Below are positions 1-7,783 of a stretch of DNA of 40,599 nucleotides, one piece after another (the first letter of the stretch is position 1; each line of letters begins with the position of its first letter). Location: the NCBI GenBank assembly GCA_902467875.1, contig CABQWP010000012.1, positions 1 through 40,599 on the forward strand, read 5' to 3'. The stretch comes from an uncultured Collinsella sp. (GTDB taxonomy: Bacteria > Actinomycetota > Coriobacteriia > Coriobacteriales > Coriobacteriaceae). The notes under the pieces are model-generated. The model worked only from the letters and a program-made list of their open reading frames with translations. It ran no database searches and was not told the DNA's origin. A program made the position numbers and the translations under genes.

Positions 1-8
1 AAAGGGCG

Positions 9-30
9 GAGGCGGGGCATGCCCCGCCTC
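9..30 (-). terminator. Palindromic terminator of the fchA-folD operon
   Basis: A perfect GC-rich inverted repeat (9-base arms GAGGCGGGG and CCCCGCCTC around CATG) begins directly after the folD stop codon. Read on the minus strand it is followed by CCGCCCTTT at the window edge, so a T-run may continue outside. It could also serve a convergent gene beyond the window. Confidence 0.6.
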
Positions 31-897
31 TTACACCACATCTCTGTGCGCTACCCGCTCCGCCGCCTCAATCACGTGTTTGGCGAGAATTGCGGTGGTC
101 ACAGCCCCCACGCCGCCCGGCACGGGCGTGATGGCGTTAACGACCGGCTCCGCAGCATCAAAATCGATGTCCCCGACCAGCTTGCCAGCGGCCTCGTCCC
201 AGTTAATGCCAACATCAATGATCGTCTGGCCCTCGCGAACGGCATCCGCGCCAATCGTGCTCGCGCGTCCAACGGCCGCAACAACGATATCGGCAGAACG
301 GCACTCGGCAGCAAGATCGCGTGTATGCGTATGGCACGTCGTCACCGTGGCATTGCGAGCCGTAAGCATGGCGGCAACGGGACGACCAATCACCAGAGAC
401 CGACCGACGACCGCAACCTTGGCCCCATCCAGCTCAACACTGTAATGGTCCAGCAACGCCAACACGGCCTCGGCCGTGCAGGGAGCAAAGCCCTCGCCAC
501 GACCCGAAAGCGTGGTAAGCAGCGAGGCCGGCGTCATGGAGTCAACATCCTTGGCGGGATCGAGCGCCGCGGCAGCCGCATCCTCGTCAAGTCCAGCGGG
601 CAGCGGGCGAAACACTAGGCAGCCATGAACAGCGGGGTTGGCATTGATGTCCTTAATAGCCGCCAGCAGTTCATCCTGCGAAACATCGGCAGGAAGCAAA
701 ACGCGGCGAGCCTCAATGCCAACCTTCTCGCAGCGCTTGAGGGCACCGCGCTCGTAGGACAGGTCGTCCTCGCGCTCGCCCACGCGAACGATGGCGAGCG
801 TCGGCACAACGCCGCGCTCACGCAAGGCGGCACAGCGAACAGCAAGTTCCTCGGTCAGCGCGCGAGCAACAGGAGCACCCTTCAGTAGCTCAGCCAT
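31..897 (-). CDS. folD: FolD, methylene-THF dehydrogenase, predicted cyclohydrolase-defective
   Basis: Cytosolic folate enzyme that oxidises 5,10-methylene-THF to methenyl-THF with NAD(P). The 289-residue protein has the usual FolD length. It shows the substrate-domain motif SYERGALKRC, the motif DVDSMTP (Asp119), the nucleotide-binding VVGRSLVIGRP and the C-terminal PVPGGVGAVTTA signature. The ATG at 897 is chosen because GGAAGAGAGGA precedes it and because it leaves 2 bases after the fchA stop; the reading frame extends further upstream into fchA. In an ungapped comparison with remembered E. coli FolD, Tyr50 is kept (Tyr48), but the cyclohydrolase Lys54 position is Ala52 and Gln98 is Phe96. 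Variants of this kind occur in related Firmicutes-type FolD sequences. I infer that dehydrogenase activity is kept and cyclohydrolase is weak or lost, with the adjacent FchA supplying it. Family assignment is secure; the activity claim is inference. Confidence 0.93.
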   Translation of the reverse strand: MAELLKGAPVARALTEELAVRCAALRERGVVPTLAIVRVGEREDDLSYERGALKRCEKVGIEARRVLLPADVSQDELLAAIKDINANPAVHGCLVFRPLPAGLDEDAAAAALDPAKDVDSMTPASLLTTLSGRGEGFAPCTAEAVLALLDHYSVELDGAKVAVVGRSLVIGRPVAAMLTARNATVTTCHTHTRDLAAECRSADIVVAAVGRASTIGADAVREGQTIIDVGINWDEAAGKLVGDIDFDAAEPVVNAITPVPGGVGAVTTAILAKHVIEAAERVAHRDVV

Positions 898-899
898 GG

Positions 900-1538
900 C
901 TATCCTCTCTTCCTTGCAGCGTCGGCGGCGCGGCGCGCCAGCGCATCGGCGCGCGGCAACCATGTGTCGAGCAGCTCATCACACGCCGTCTCGAGCTCCT
1001 CGGCACGAACGCGATCTTTCATAGACGTGGTGTTCGCAAAGAGCGTCAAGCTCGCGCCCTGCATAGCGGCACGGCAGAACACGGCGCCGCACGCCACATC
1101 GGACAGCAGCTGACGCGAACCCTTGTCGGCCATGTCCTCGAGCAGCGCCAGCGCACGCCCGCAGGCATCCATAATGCGATACGGCGGCATAGCGGCCACA
1201 TGCAGCGCATCCTGAATCGCGGTCGCTCGAGCCGGATCGTCACGCGGAATACCGTACGCCGCGGACACCCGCCTGTAGGCACGAACGTCCTCGGAAACCA
1301 ACTCGACAAGCTCCTGGGCCAGCTCATCAGCCTGGGCAAACGCGCGCGTCAGGTCATCCGCACGATCAGCAAGCGCGGGATTAGTCGCACCGTAGCGGGC
1401 AACCATTCCGCACAGCGAGGCGCCCAGCGCGCCCACAAAGGCGCTCGCGCTGCCACCGCCGGGAACCGGCTCGCGCGCGGCAAGCGCCTCGGCAAACCCG
1501 CGGCAGGTCTTGTCCATCATCTCTTGGCTCATACGCAT
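900..1538 (-). CDS. fchA: FchA-type methenyl-THF cyclohydrolase / cyclodeaminase family protein
   Basis: Member of the formiminotransferase-cyclodeaminase C-terminal family (FTCD_C), as a stand-alone 212-residue protein. In clostridia and acetogens such proteins hydrolyse methenyl-THF to 10-formyl-THF or deaminate formimino-THF. The family signature PVPGGGSASAFVGALGASL lies at about residues 24-42, and the rest is predicted all-helical. It is the first gene of a two-gene operon with folD, 2 bases apart. The start could be the ATG at 1538 or the third codon at 1532; the AAGG upstream is better spaced for 1532. No histidine-utilisation genes are nearby, so the folate one-carbon role is favoured over histidine breakdown. 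The leader RNA at about 1546-1585 can fold into a GGTCGG/CCGACC hairpin. Confidence 0.88.
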   Translation of the reverse strand: MRMSQEMMDKTCRGFAEALAAREPVPGGGSASAFVGALGASLCGMVARYGATNPALADRADDLTRAFAQADELAQELVELVSEDVRAYRRVSAAYGIPRDDPARATAIQDALHVAAMPPYRIMDACGRALALLEDMADKGSRQLLSDVACGAVFCRAAMQGASLTLFANTTSMKDRVRAEELETACDELLDTWLPRADALARRAADAARKRG

Positions 1539-1908
1539 GCACCTTCAAGTCATATACATCGGTCGGGTGGAAACCGCCGACCGACCGCATCGATCACATA
1601 ATGGTGCTAAGTCTAGCCCATAAGTACATAAGCGTCAGCGCACCTGGCCATCGCGGATTTCTATGACGAACGATAGGCGTCGGCACCGCAAACATGGAAC
1701 ACATGGCCCACCTTTCGAGACTTCCGGGCAGCGGCAACTGGGGCATACATATAGGTAAGGAGCCCTATGTTGGGGCAAGCTCATCACGGCACCGGACGAC
1801 GAATGGAAGAATAACCGCACAGCAAACAAAGACATCATGCGCATGCGTAACCGCCGCCCCAGCGATCCGCGGCACACGATGTCCCTGGCAGACAAGGAGG
1901 ACGCCACC
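1539..1908. other. Divergent intergenic region between fchA and the first lipoprotein gene
   Basis: About 370 bases without a credible gene. It must hold the promoters of fchA (minus) and of the lipoprotein gene (plus). A GGTCGG/CCGACC inverted repeat lies just upstream of fchA. A 14-base block, ACACATGGCCCACC, at 1699-1712 recurs upstream of the second lipoprotein gene. A 72-codon ORF starting at 1694 has no ribosome site and no recognisable protein character, so it is not called. Confidence 0.5.
1699..1712. repeat. Upstream block shared by the two lipoprotein genes, copy 1
   Basis: ACACATGGCCCACC, identical to 2665-2678. It lies about 200 bases before the first lipoprotein start. It may be a shared regulatory site or a relic of the tandem duplication. 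Confidence 0.5.
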
Positions 1909-2508
1909 ATGAAGAAAAAGACCCTATCGATCCTTTCCCTTTGCATCGCCCTCTTTGCCGCGTTTGCCCTTGTCGGCTGCGGCGGGAGCGCATCGGGCGG
2001 CGGCAGCGCCCCCAAGAGCGAGAGCAAGGAAAAGGTCCCCGTCGCCAAGAAGACCGACTTTATCTGGTTTAAGGTCGAGATGCCCGAGAGCGTTGGCGTG
2101 AGCGACTCTGCCGGCAAGAATGCCGACAGGGTCCAGCTCACCTTCCCCGAAGACGAGAACGCCTCGGCCGATCGCTTTATCCCCGTTTGGAAAAAAGCGC
2201 TGACGGCCGAGGAATCCCACGCCGACCAGGCGGAAAAGAAGGGGGATACGTTCCAGTGGAAGGATGGCGGGTCCGTCGAGTATGACGGCAGGACGTGGCT
2301 CGTCGGAACATACGAGGACAACAGCGGCATCTCAACCATGCTTTTTACCGATGTTGAGCCGGGAAGCGTCTACGTCCTCATCTCGAACTTCGACCAGCAC
2401 AAGAAAGAAGCCGAGGCACTCCTCAACTCCATCGAGTTCCCCGATGACATGGAAGAGGCAGTTTCCGAGGCACGCGAAGTCGAGATTTCGAGCATCGAGA
2501 TCAAGTAA
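1909..2508 (+). CDS. Putative lipoprotein, paralogue A
   Basis: A 199-residue exported lipoprotein of unknown function. A charged MKKK start and hydrophobic stretch lead to the lipobox LVGC with the lipidated cysteine at residue 24. A Gly/Ser-rich linker and a globular domain of about 150 residues follow, starting TDFIWFKVEMPE. The ATG at 1909 has an ideal AAGGAGG site; an in-frame ATG at 1837 is rejected because it would spoil the signal peptide. It is a clear paralogue of the next gene: both share the lipobox, TDFIWFKVE, DRFIPV, an FxW strand, the FTDVxxGSVYV motif and an IEIK-like C-terminus. No enzyme motif is visible. A surface binding or stress role is possible but unproven. Its own hairpin terminator follows. 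Confidence 0.88.
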   Translation: MKKKTLSILSLCIALFAAFALVGCGGSASGGGSAPKSESKEKVPVAKKTDFIWFKVEMPESVGVSDSAGKNADRVQLTFPEDENASADRFIPVWKKALTAEESHADQAEKKGDTFQWKDGGSVEYDGRTWLVGTYEDNSGISTMLFTDVEPGSVYVLISNFDQHKKEAEALLNSIEFPDDMEEAVSEAREVEISSIEIK

Positions 2509-2580
2509 CGGGACACCCGCACGCGCCTACGCGCACCCGCGCACATGCGCCCCTTTAAAACAACGGGTGCCCAACCCCGG

Positions 2581-2613
2581 GGAGGGCCGACAGCATCGGC
2601 CCTCCTCTCTTTT
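2581..2613 (+). terminator. Rho-independent terminator after lipoprotein A
   Basis: A perfect 10-base stem (GGAGGGCCGA / TCGGCCCTCC, 5-base loop) followed by TCTCTTTT, about 70 bases after the stop codon. Confidence 0.85.
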
Positions 2614-2664
2614 GCGACCGCACATATTGCCACTTGTCGGCGCAAATCCAGCCCCCAGAATGGG

Positions 2665-2678
2665 ACACATGGCCCACC
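2665..2678. repeat. Upstream block shared by the two lipoprotein genes, copy 2
   Basis: ACACATGGCCCACC, identical to 1699-1712. It lies 72 bases before the second lipoprotein start and downstream of the first gene's terminator, so it sits in the promoter region of the second gene. Confidence 0.5.
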
Positions 2679-2750
2679 CTAGCGAGCCGTCCGCGCGTAC
2701 AGTAAAGGCAGGTAATCCATGGGCGGTTACAGATCGAGGAGGACACGACC

Positions 2751-3344
2751 ATGAAAAAGAAGGCCTTTGCGATTCTCACCCTCTGCATGAGTCTCTTTGC
2801 TGCGGTTGCCCTGGTGGGTTGCGGCGGAAGCGGCGGCGCTACCGGAAGCGGCGGTGGCGGCGGAGCAGAAAAGCCAGCCGTGGATATGAGGACCGACTTC
2901 ATTTGGTTTAAGGTCGAGGTCCCCGAGGGCGTCGAGATCACCGACGTCGCAGGCGACACTGCCGACAGGGCCCAGTTTAAGTTCACCGAGAGCGAGCACG
3001 CCAGCGATCGCTTCATCCCCGTCTTCGATCCTGACAAGAACGCCGACGAGCTGTTCGACTACGAGGCAAAGTGGAATGCCAGCTTTGAGTGGACCGAGAA
3101 TGACCCCGTCAAGTACAACGGCAAGACTTGGCGCAACGCTTCCTATACACACTCGGGCGGCGTAACGACCGAATACTTCACCGACGTTGACGGCGGCAGT
3201 GTGTATGTGCGTATCGACAACGTCGAGGAGCACAAGGACGCCGTCGAGACCATGATGAAGTCTCTGGAATTTGCCGACGACATCGCCGAGGCCAAGACCG
3301 AGGCCATGGACGTCAAGCTCGACGATATCGAGATCAAGCGCTAA
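2751..3344 (+). CDS. Putative lipoprotein, paralogue B
   Basis: A 197-residue lipoprotein, tandem paralogue of the preceding gene. MKKKAFAIL begins the signal peptide and LVGC places the lipidated cysteine at residue 24. A Gly-rich spacer and the same globular domain follow (TDFIWFKVEVPE, DRFIPVF, FTDVDGGSVYV, SLEFADDI). GAGGAGG is 8 bases before the ATG. The mature domain is strongly acidic. The two copies keep domain layout but have diverged widely in side chains, so the duplication is not recent. The gene has its own terminator and a presumptive own promoter, so the pair is not a simple operon. The function is unknown. Confidence 0.88.
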   Translation: MKKKAFAILTLCMSLFAAVALVGCGGSGGATGSGGGGGAEKPAVDMRTDFIWFKVEVPEGVEITDVAGDTADRAQFKFTESEHASDRFIPVFDPDKNADELFDYEAKWNASFEWTENDPVKYNGKTWRNASYTHSGGVTTEYFTDVDGGSVYVRIDNVEEHKDAVETMMKSLEFADDIAEAKTEAMDVKLDDIEIKR

Positions 3345-3649
3345 GCGACTGGCGAGCGCAACGGGAAACACGGTCGCAGTGCAAACAAGCGACGGTACCC
3401 CAGCGCTTCGTACCCAGGGAGGGCCGGTAAACCGACCCTCCCTTTCTTATGCCTGTAGCCGACGAACGCGAGGATGCCGGACGCCGGAACCGCCCCAAAT
3501 GTGGCAACAGTACGAAAACGACAAACACCCCAACACGTCCGCCCACCGATTTATTGCGCCGCGCAGACAATTAAACCAGCATCTTTAAAAATCTGGGCAG
3601 TATAGTGACCAAAACTATCGCATAACCGCACTCTGCGAATGGAGAAGTT
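3345..3649. other. Intergenic region between lipoprotein B and the PI-PLC-like gene
   Basis: About 305 bases. It holds the terminator at 3416-3448 and presumably the promoter of the 3650 gene. The last 80 bases are noticeably AT-richer (TTTAAAAATCTG, CAGTATAGTG), as expected for a promoter, but no well-spaced -35/-10 pair could be assigned with confidence. No other gene was seen. Confidence 0.4.
3416..3448 (+). terminator. Rho-independent terminator after lipoprotein B
   Basis: A 12-base stem with one mismatch (AGGGAGGGCCGG / CCGACCCTCCCT, loop TAAA) followed by TTCTT. It strongly resembles the terminator of paralogue A. Confidence 0.8.
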
Positions 3650-6138
3650 ATGACCGAACACCATGCCATCAGCCGCCGAGCGTTTACGCTGGGCCTAGGG
3701 CTTGCGGCGTTGTCACCACTTGCAAGCCTGCCCGAAACCGCAGCGCCGGGCATTCCCCTGCGAGCGGCATTTGCAGACAACACACCCGCACCGTCGGACA
3801 GCCTCGACAATTTCGTCATTCGCCTTCGCCCCGCGGGCTATTTTCGCACCGCGAGCGTCAACCAAGACGGCAACGTTCGCGGCAACGTCTGCCACCTGTT
3901 TAACGACGGCACGTCCAGCAAGCTCATCCTTGAGAACGTAACGACCAAGAATGACGATACAAACTGGTATGCTATCCGCACCTTGCTCAATTTCGAAGAG
4001 CATAAAAGACGGGCTACAGCATTTGGTCGGTCGACGACGACTCTGACAAAGATGGAAAGGTCATCCACGTATGGGGCGGCGAGTATGACAACAAGCCCAG
4101 CCGCGCTTTTGCGTTCGAGCGTCAATCAAACGGAACCTATATCATCCGAGACCGCACGGTCGAGAAAGAAACCGAGAAAAAAGACATTAAGTACCTGGCA
4201 ATAGAATCGAACGGCGAAGACCAGGACAACAATAAGATCTGCCATAAGAGTAAGAGCATTCCGTGGGAGCTCGAACTTATCGGTTACGACATGAAAAAGA
4301 ACGATGCCACGGTTAGCAGCCTCGACTGGATCACGTACAGCAGCTACGTCGATGGGCCATGTTGGATGAAATACGTCGACGACAACAAGTTCCTCGACGA
4401 GCTGAGCATCCCGGGTACGCACGATTCGGGCACCTGCAGCGTGGACAACGACACTGAGCCCCAATCCTCGCAAGTAAAATGCCAGCAGGATTACATTCCC
4501 ACGCAGTTGCTCGAAGGCATTCGCTATTTTGATATCCGGCTCGGAAAGGGCGACGACCCCGGTATCGACCACGGGGATTACTACCTGCTCAAAAAAGACG
4601 CGTACTTTATGCATCTTTCCGATGTCATAGGCTACTTCAAAACGTTTTTGAACGAAAACCCGACAGAAGCGCTCATCATGCTTGTATCACGAGGCAACGA
4701 CGAGGCTACCGACGAAAGTGTTACGACGGCTTTCGCCAAGGTTTTGGACGACAACCCCAAACTGTTCTATACGTCGAGCCGAATCCCCACGCTACACGAG
4801 GTGCGCGGAAAGATCGTTCTGCTGCGTCGATTTAGGCTCGCCGGCAACAGTGTAAGCGGCCATACGTGGGGCCTCGACCTTACCGAATGGGATGACAAGA
4901 TCAAGGCTCACTCTGACAGCGCCACTATGTGTCTCGTCCAAGACGCGCGGGGCTTTGAAGCCGCGGGGGAAACAGGCGACAAAGAGCCCTATTGCACCAA
5001 GGTATACGCCCAGGACAAGTACAAACTCACGGGAACCGACAAGCTCAGCTGGGTCGATAATGCGCTGAAGGAAACGACCGGGCGCACGCGCAACAAGGTG
5101 GACGTCGTGGACGATGACGGGGCCAAGGTGCAAGTCCAGGAGCGTTGCTGGTCTATCAACTACACCAGCTGCACGGGCTTGTCGCACGGAGGCAATCCTT
5201 TTACCTCGGCACGAGTAGTCAACGAGCATCTGTATAAGAGCCCGTACATCAATCCCAGCGGCACCGAGGATACAAAGTCAGATTACCTCGAGCACATTGG
5301 CATCATCGCATCCGACTTTGTTGATGCGGCGCTGGCCCGGAGCATCTACCAGCGCAATTACGATACGGAGCACAAGCAGACGGCTTCGTACTATCTCCCG
5401 TACTATCTCCCGACCCGCATGCGCATGACGTACGGCGACTCGCTGAGCGATGCCTCATTCCAGGATGGCAAGACCGTTGGCGAGGGTCATTTCCGCCTTG
5501 CTGACAGCAGCAACGCGCTCAACGCGACAGCTTCGGGCCATGCGTTTGCCATCGAATATGTGGATGTCGACGCCTTGGGCAACGAGACCGTTACGGAGCT
5601 GCGGGGCTCCGTGCCCATCGATATCGATCCACGCGCGCTGACGCCCCATTTTGAGGGACTCGAAGGCCTTAAGGCCGGCGAAGACGTGCGCGCCAAGATT
5701 GCGGCATCACTCGAGGGCAAGCTCGAAACCGATGCCTGCACGGCCCATCTCGAGTTTGTGCACGACGCGGACGGCGCTCCGGGCACGGCAATGGCCGAGG
5801 GCGAAACATTTGCCGCAGGAACGTACTGGGTGCGCGTGAACGGTCTCTTGGGCGACGCGGCGCAGAACTACACGCTCGCCAGCGATGGAGCCGCAAGCTT
5901 TACCGTAGCGGCCTCGGGCAACGCGGGCGGCACCGGCACCGGTACCGGCGCCAACGCAGACGGCGCCGACAAGAACGGCGGCGGCAACAAGAGCAAGGGC
6001 TCGACCGGAAAACTCGCCGACACGGGCGACGGCTCTGGTATCGCCGCCGGGCTCGCCGCTGCCGCCGTGGCGACAACGGTCGCCGGCGCGGCAATGCTTG
6101 CCAGTGACCATGAAAGTGACGAAGGCGCTAGCGAATAG
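3650..6138 (+). pseudogene. Tat-exported PI-PLC-like surface protein, frameshifted
   Basis: Two overlapping reading frames form one protein. The 5' frame (from 3650, good GGAGAAG site) starts with a Tat signal (SRRAFTL, residues 8-14) and a beta-trefoil-like segment (NWYAIRTLLNFEEHK). The homologous continuation, KTGYSIWSVDDDSDKDG, is in another frame from 4006. One extra A in the AAAA run at 4004-4007 would join them exactly. The 5' frame runs on as nonsense to 4204. The 3' frame carries the PI-PLC X domain, about 150 residues of C-terminal repeats or Ig-like sequence, and an LADTG wall anchor. The heptamer rule for programmed -1 slippage is not met, so a mutation, a phase-variable run or an assembly error is more likely. 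As written, the full protein cannot be made. Confidence 0.8.
4291..6138 (+). CDS. PI-PLC X-domain protein with LADTG anchor (3' part of the broken gene)
   Basis: This 615-residue open frame is the catalytic and anchoring part of the gene beginning at 3650; the ATG at 4291 is only the first methionine after the frameshift and lacks a convincing ribosome site. It has both histidines of bacterial phosphatidylinositol-specific phospholipase C: His44 in SIPGTHDSGT and His94 in GIDHGDY, with the FDIRLG strand between them and the ENPTEALIML segment after. The usual reaction is cleavage of phosphatidylinositol to a cyclic inositol phosphate and diacylglycerol. The C-terminus is a Gly/Asn-rich linker, LADTG at 575-579, an Ala-rich membrane segment and an acidic tail. 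This is like a sortase signal, but with Ala for Pro and no basic tail. A 12-base hairpin terminator follows. Confidence 0.75.
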   Translation: MKKNDATVSSLDWITYSSYVDGPCWMKYVDDNKFLDELSIPGTHDSGTCSVDNDTEPQSSQVKCQQDYIPTQLLEGIRYFDIRLGKGDDPGIDHGDYYLLKKDAYFMHLSDVIGYFKTFLNENPTEALIMLVSRGNDEATDESVTTAFAKVLDDNPKLFYTSSRIPTLHEVRGKIVLLRRFRLAGNSVSGHTWGLDLTEWDDKIKAHSDSATMCLVQDARGFEAAGETGDKEPYCTKVYAQDKYKLTGTDKLSWVDNALKETTGRTRNKVDVVDDDGAKVQVQERCWSINYTSCTGLSHGGNPFTSARVVNEHLYKSPYINPSGTEDTKSDYLEHIGIIASDFVDAALARSIYQRNYDTEHKQTASYYLPYYLPTRMRMTYGDSLSDASFQDGKTVGEGHFRLADSSNALNATASGHAFAIEYVDVDALGNETVTELRGSVPIDIDPRALTPHFEGLEGLKAGEDVRAKIAASLEGKLETDACTAHLEFVHDADGAPGTAMAEGETFAAGTYWVRVNGLLGDAAQNYTLASDGAASFTVAASGNAGGTGTGTGANADGADKNGGGNKSKGSTGKLADTGDGSGIAAGLAAAAVATTVAGAAMLASDHESDEGASE

Positions 6139-6172
6139 GCCAGCCGGCCTTTTGGGCGCATCAACTCGATGA

Positions 6173-6207
6173 GGGGCGCAGAACACCGTTCTGTGCCCCT
6201 GATTTTT
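6173..6207 (+). terminator. Terminator after the PI-PLC-like gene
   Basis: GGGGCGCAGAAC / GTTCTGTGCCCC with a 3-base loop and one G-U pair, then TGATTTTT. It separates the plus-strand gene from the convergent small gene at 6233. Confidence 0.85.
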
Positions 6208-6232
6208 ACCTTGGTCCGAACGCCGCTATCGG

Positions 6233-6502
6233 CTACATCACCATGTTCAGCGCTTTCACAAATTCCTGGGCCTTCGCACGGCTACTCAGGCTAAAGACGC
6301 AAGCGGTCAACAGCCTGTTACGCAGGAAAACGTCGCGACCCTTGATCCTGTTGACCCCCGTGATGTCCTTAAGGTAGACAATCTCGGTGTGCCTGCCGCC
6401 GAAAGTGCCCTTCTTAAGCACCTCAATGCGGTTAGGGTAGATCTTGACGTCTTTAAACCTACCCGAACCCTTGTCCTGAAACAGCAAGGTGTTGTTGTCC
6501 AT
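6233..6502 (-). CDS. Small PH-like domain protein
   Basis: An 89-residue soluble protein. It reads as a single compact beta-rich domain ending in one helix (AKAQEFVKALNMV): repeated short strands LLFQDKG, VKIYPNRIEVLKKG, IVYLKDITGVNRI, RLLTACVFSL. This pattern resembles bacterial PH-like domains of the DUF4429/bPH kind. The start at 6502 is preferred because GGGAGTG precedes it at good spacing; the frame extends in-frame to an ATG at 6517 and a GTG at 6547. It is convergent with the PI-PLC-like gene and divergent from the nuclease gene, so it is probably transcribed alone. No catalytic motif is visible. The function is unknown. Confidence 0.65.
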   Translation of the reverse strand: MDNNTLLFQDKGSGRFKDVKIYPNRIEVLKKGTFGGRHTEIVYLKDITGVNRIKGRDVFLRNRLLTACVFSLSSRAKAQEFVKALNMVM

Positions 6503-6670
6503 GCGTGTCACTCCCATGGGGTTCGTTAAAACTGTCTCTATGGCCACATTTTAGTCACCGCAAGGCCCCCATGCGAAGGTGCCAGACAACGCAGCAATTC
6601 GTGTCCGCGCGAGGCTTTAAACTAAATGTAATAAAGATGCATTCCTCAAGAGGAAAGTCGGGCGATATTG

Positions 6671-7720
6671 ATGGGTGAACTGGTAAACCGCGGGGAATCG
6701 ACAATCGTGCCAGAAGTTTTTTACAAGCAGGTTTCCTCGATTCTCAACGCCGCTCGCAACAAGGCATATACCGCCGTTAACTTTGCGATGGTTGAGGCGT
6801 ATTGGGAGATCGGCAAGAGCATTGTTGATGAGCAGGGCGGAGAGGAGCGCGCCAAGTATGGAGAGGCACTGCTCAAGGCCCTCGCAATCAGACTTACCAA
6901 GGATTTTGGTAAAGGTTTTGAAGCAAGAGAGCTGCGTAAAATGCGTCAGTTCTATCTTACATTTCCAATTCGGGACTCACTGCGTCCCGAATTGAGTTGG
7001 ACACATTATCGGAGGTTAATACGCATTCCTGACCCCGAAGCTCGCACCTGGTACATGAACGAATGCGCCGATTCTCGCTGGAGCACGCGTCAGCTCGAAC
7101 GCCAGATCAACACCATGTTCCGCGAGCGCCTACTTGCCAGCAAGGACAAAGAGGCCGTCACCCAGGAAATCCAAGAGAGCGCCCCGGCTCGTCGCCCCGA
7201 GGATATCATCCGCGACCCATATGTACTGGAGTTTTTAGGTTTCTCGGACGATGCTACGTTTCGCGAGAGCGATCTAGAGCAGGCGCTCATCACGCATCTT
7301 CAGAAGTTCCTGTTGGAGCTTGGCCGTGGCTTCGCTTTCGAGGCGCGCCAAAAGCGAATCACCTTTGATGGACGCCATTTCTATATTGACCTTGTTTTTT
7401 ACAACTATCTGATGCGCTGCTTCGTGCTCATCGACCTTAAGACCGATGACCTTACGCATCAGGACCTGGGCCAGATGCAAATGTATGTGAACTACTACAC
7501 GCGCGAGCTCATGAACGAAGGCGACAATCCGCCCATAGGCATCGTGCTCTGCGCGGACAAAAGCGATTCGATCGTCGAGTACACGCTGCCCGAAGACAAC
7601 GACCAAGTGTTTGCCGCCAAATACCTGCCGTATCTTCCAAGCAAGGAAGAGCTGGCGCGCGAGCTGAGTGCCGAGTACCGCGCCATCAACGAAGCGACTA
7701 ATGGCGAAGTGCAAGGATAG
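6671..7720 (+). CDS. YhcG/DUF1016-family PDDEXK nuclease
   Basis: A 349-residue protein of the YhcG family: an N-terminal helical DUF1016_N region (about residues 12-165, with YWEIGKSIV and FGKGFEARELRKMRQFY) and a C-terminal PDDEXK nuclease fold (about 175-330). Candidate catalytic residues are Glu203 in SDLEQALI, Asp240 in FYIDLVFYN and Asp255-Leu-Lys257 in IDLK, followed by the GQMQMYVNYY helix. Relatives are scattered, often in accessory regions, and are suspected to act on DNA in recombination or defence; no precise substrate is established. The start could be the TTG at 6668 or the ATG at 6671; AGAGGAAAG lies rather far upstream. The gene stands alone, followed 63 bases later by the ADP-ribosylglycohydrolase gene on the same strand. 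Confidence 0.85.
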   Translation: MGELVNRGESTIVPEVFYKQVSSILNAARNKAYTAVNFAMVEAYWEIGKSIVDEQGGEERAKYGEALLKALAIRLTKDFGKGFEARELRKMRQFYLTFPIRDSLRPELSWTHYRRLIRIPDPEARTWYMNECADSRWSTRQLERQINTMFRERLLASKDKEAVTQEIQESAPARRPEDIIRDPYVLEFLGFSDDATFRESDLEQALITHLQKFLLELGRGFAFEARQKRITFDGRHFYIDLVFYNYLMRCFVLIDLKTDDLTHQDLGQMQMYVNYYTRELMNEGDNPPIGIVLCADKSDSIVEYTLPEDNDQVFAAKYLPYLPSKEELARELSAEYRAINEATNGEVQG

Positions 7721-7783
7721 CAGCACGTTGCGACCGATACCCCCGACGGCGCTCCACATCACCCGGGAAAAGAGGAGCTTTCC

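Noticed and set aside
1694..1912. 72-codon ORF before the first lipoprotein gene
   Set aside because: No ribosome site, no protein-like pattern, and it overlaps the true lipoprotein start.
4001..4010. Programmed -1 ribosomal frameshift in the PI-PLC-like gene
   Set aside because: The local CAT AAA AGA does not form an X-XXY-YYZ slippery heptamer; a missing base in the A-run explains the data better.
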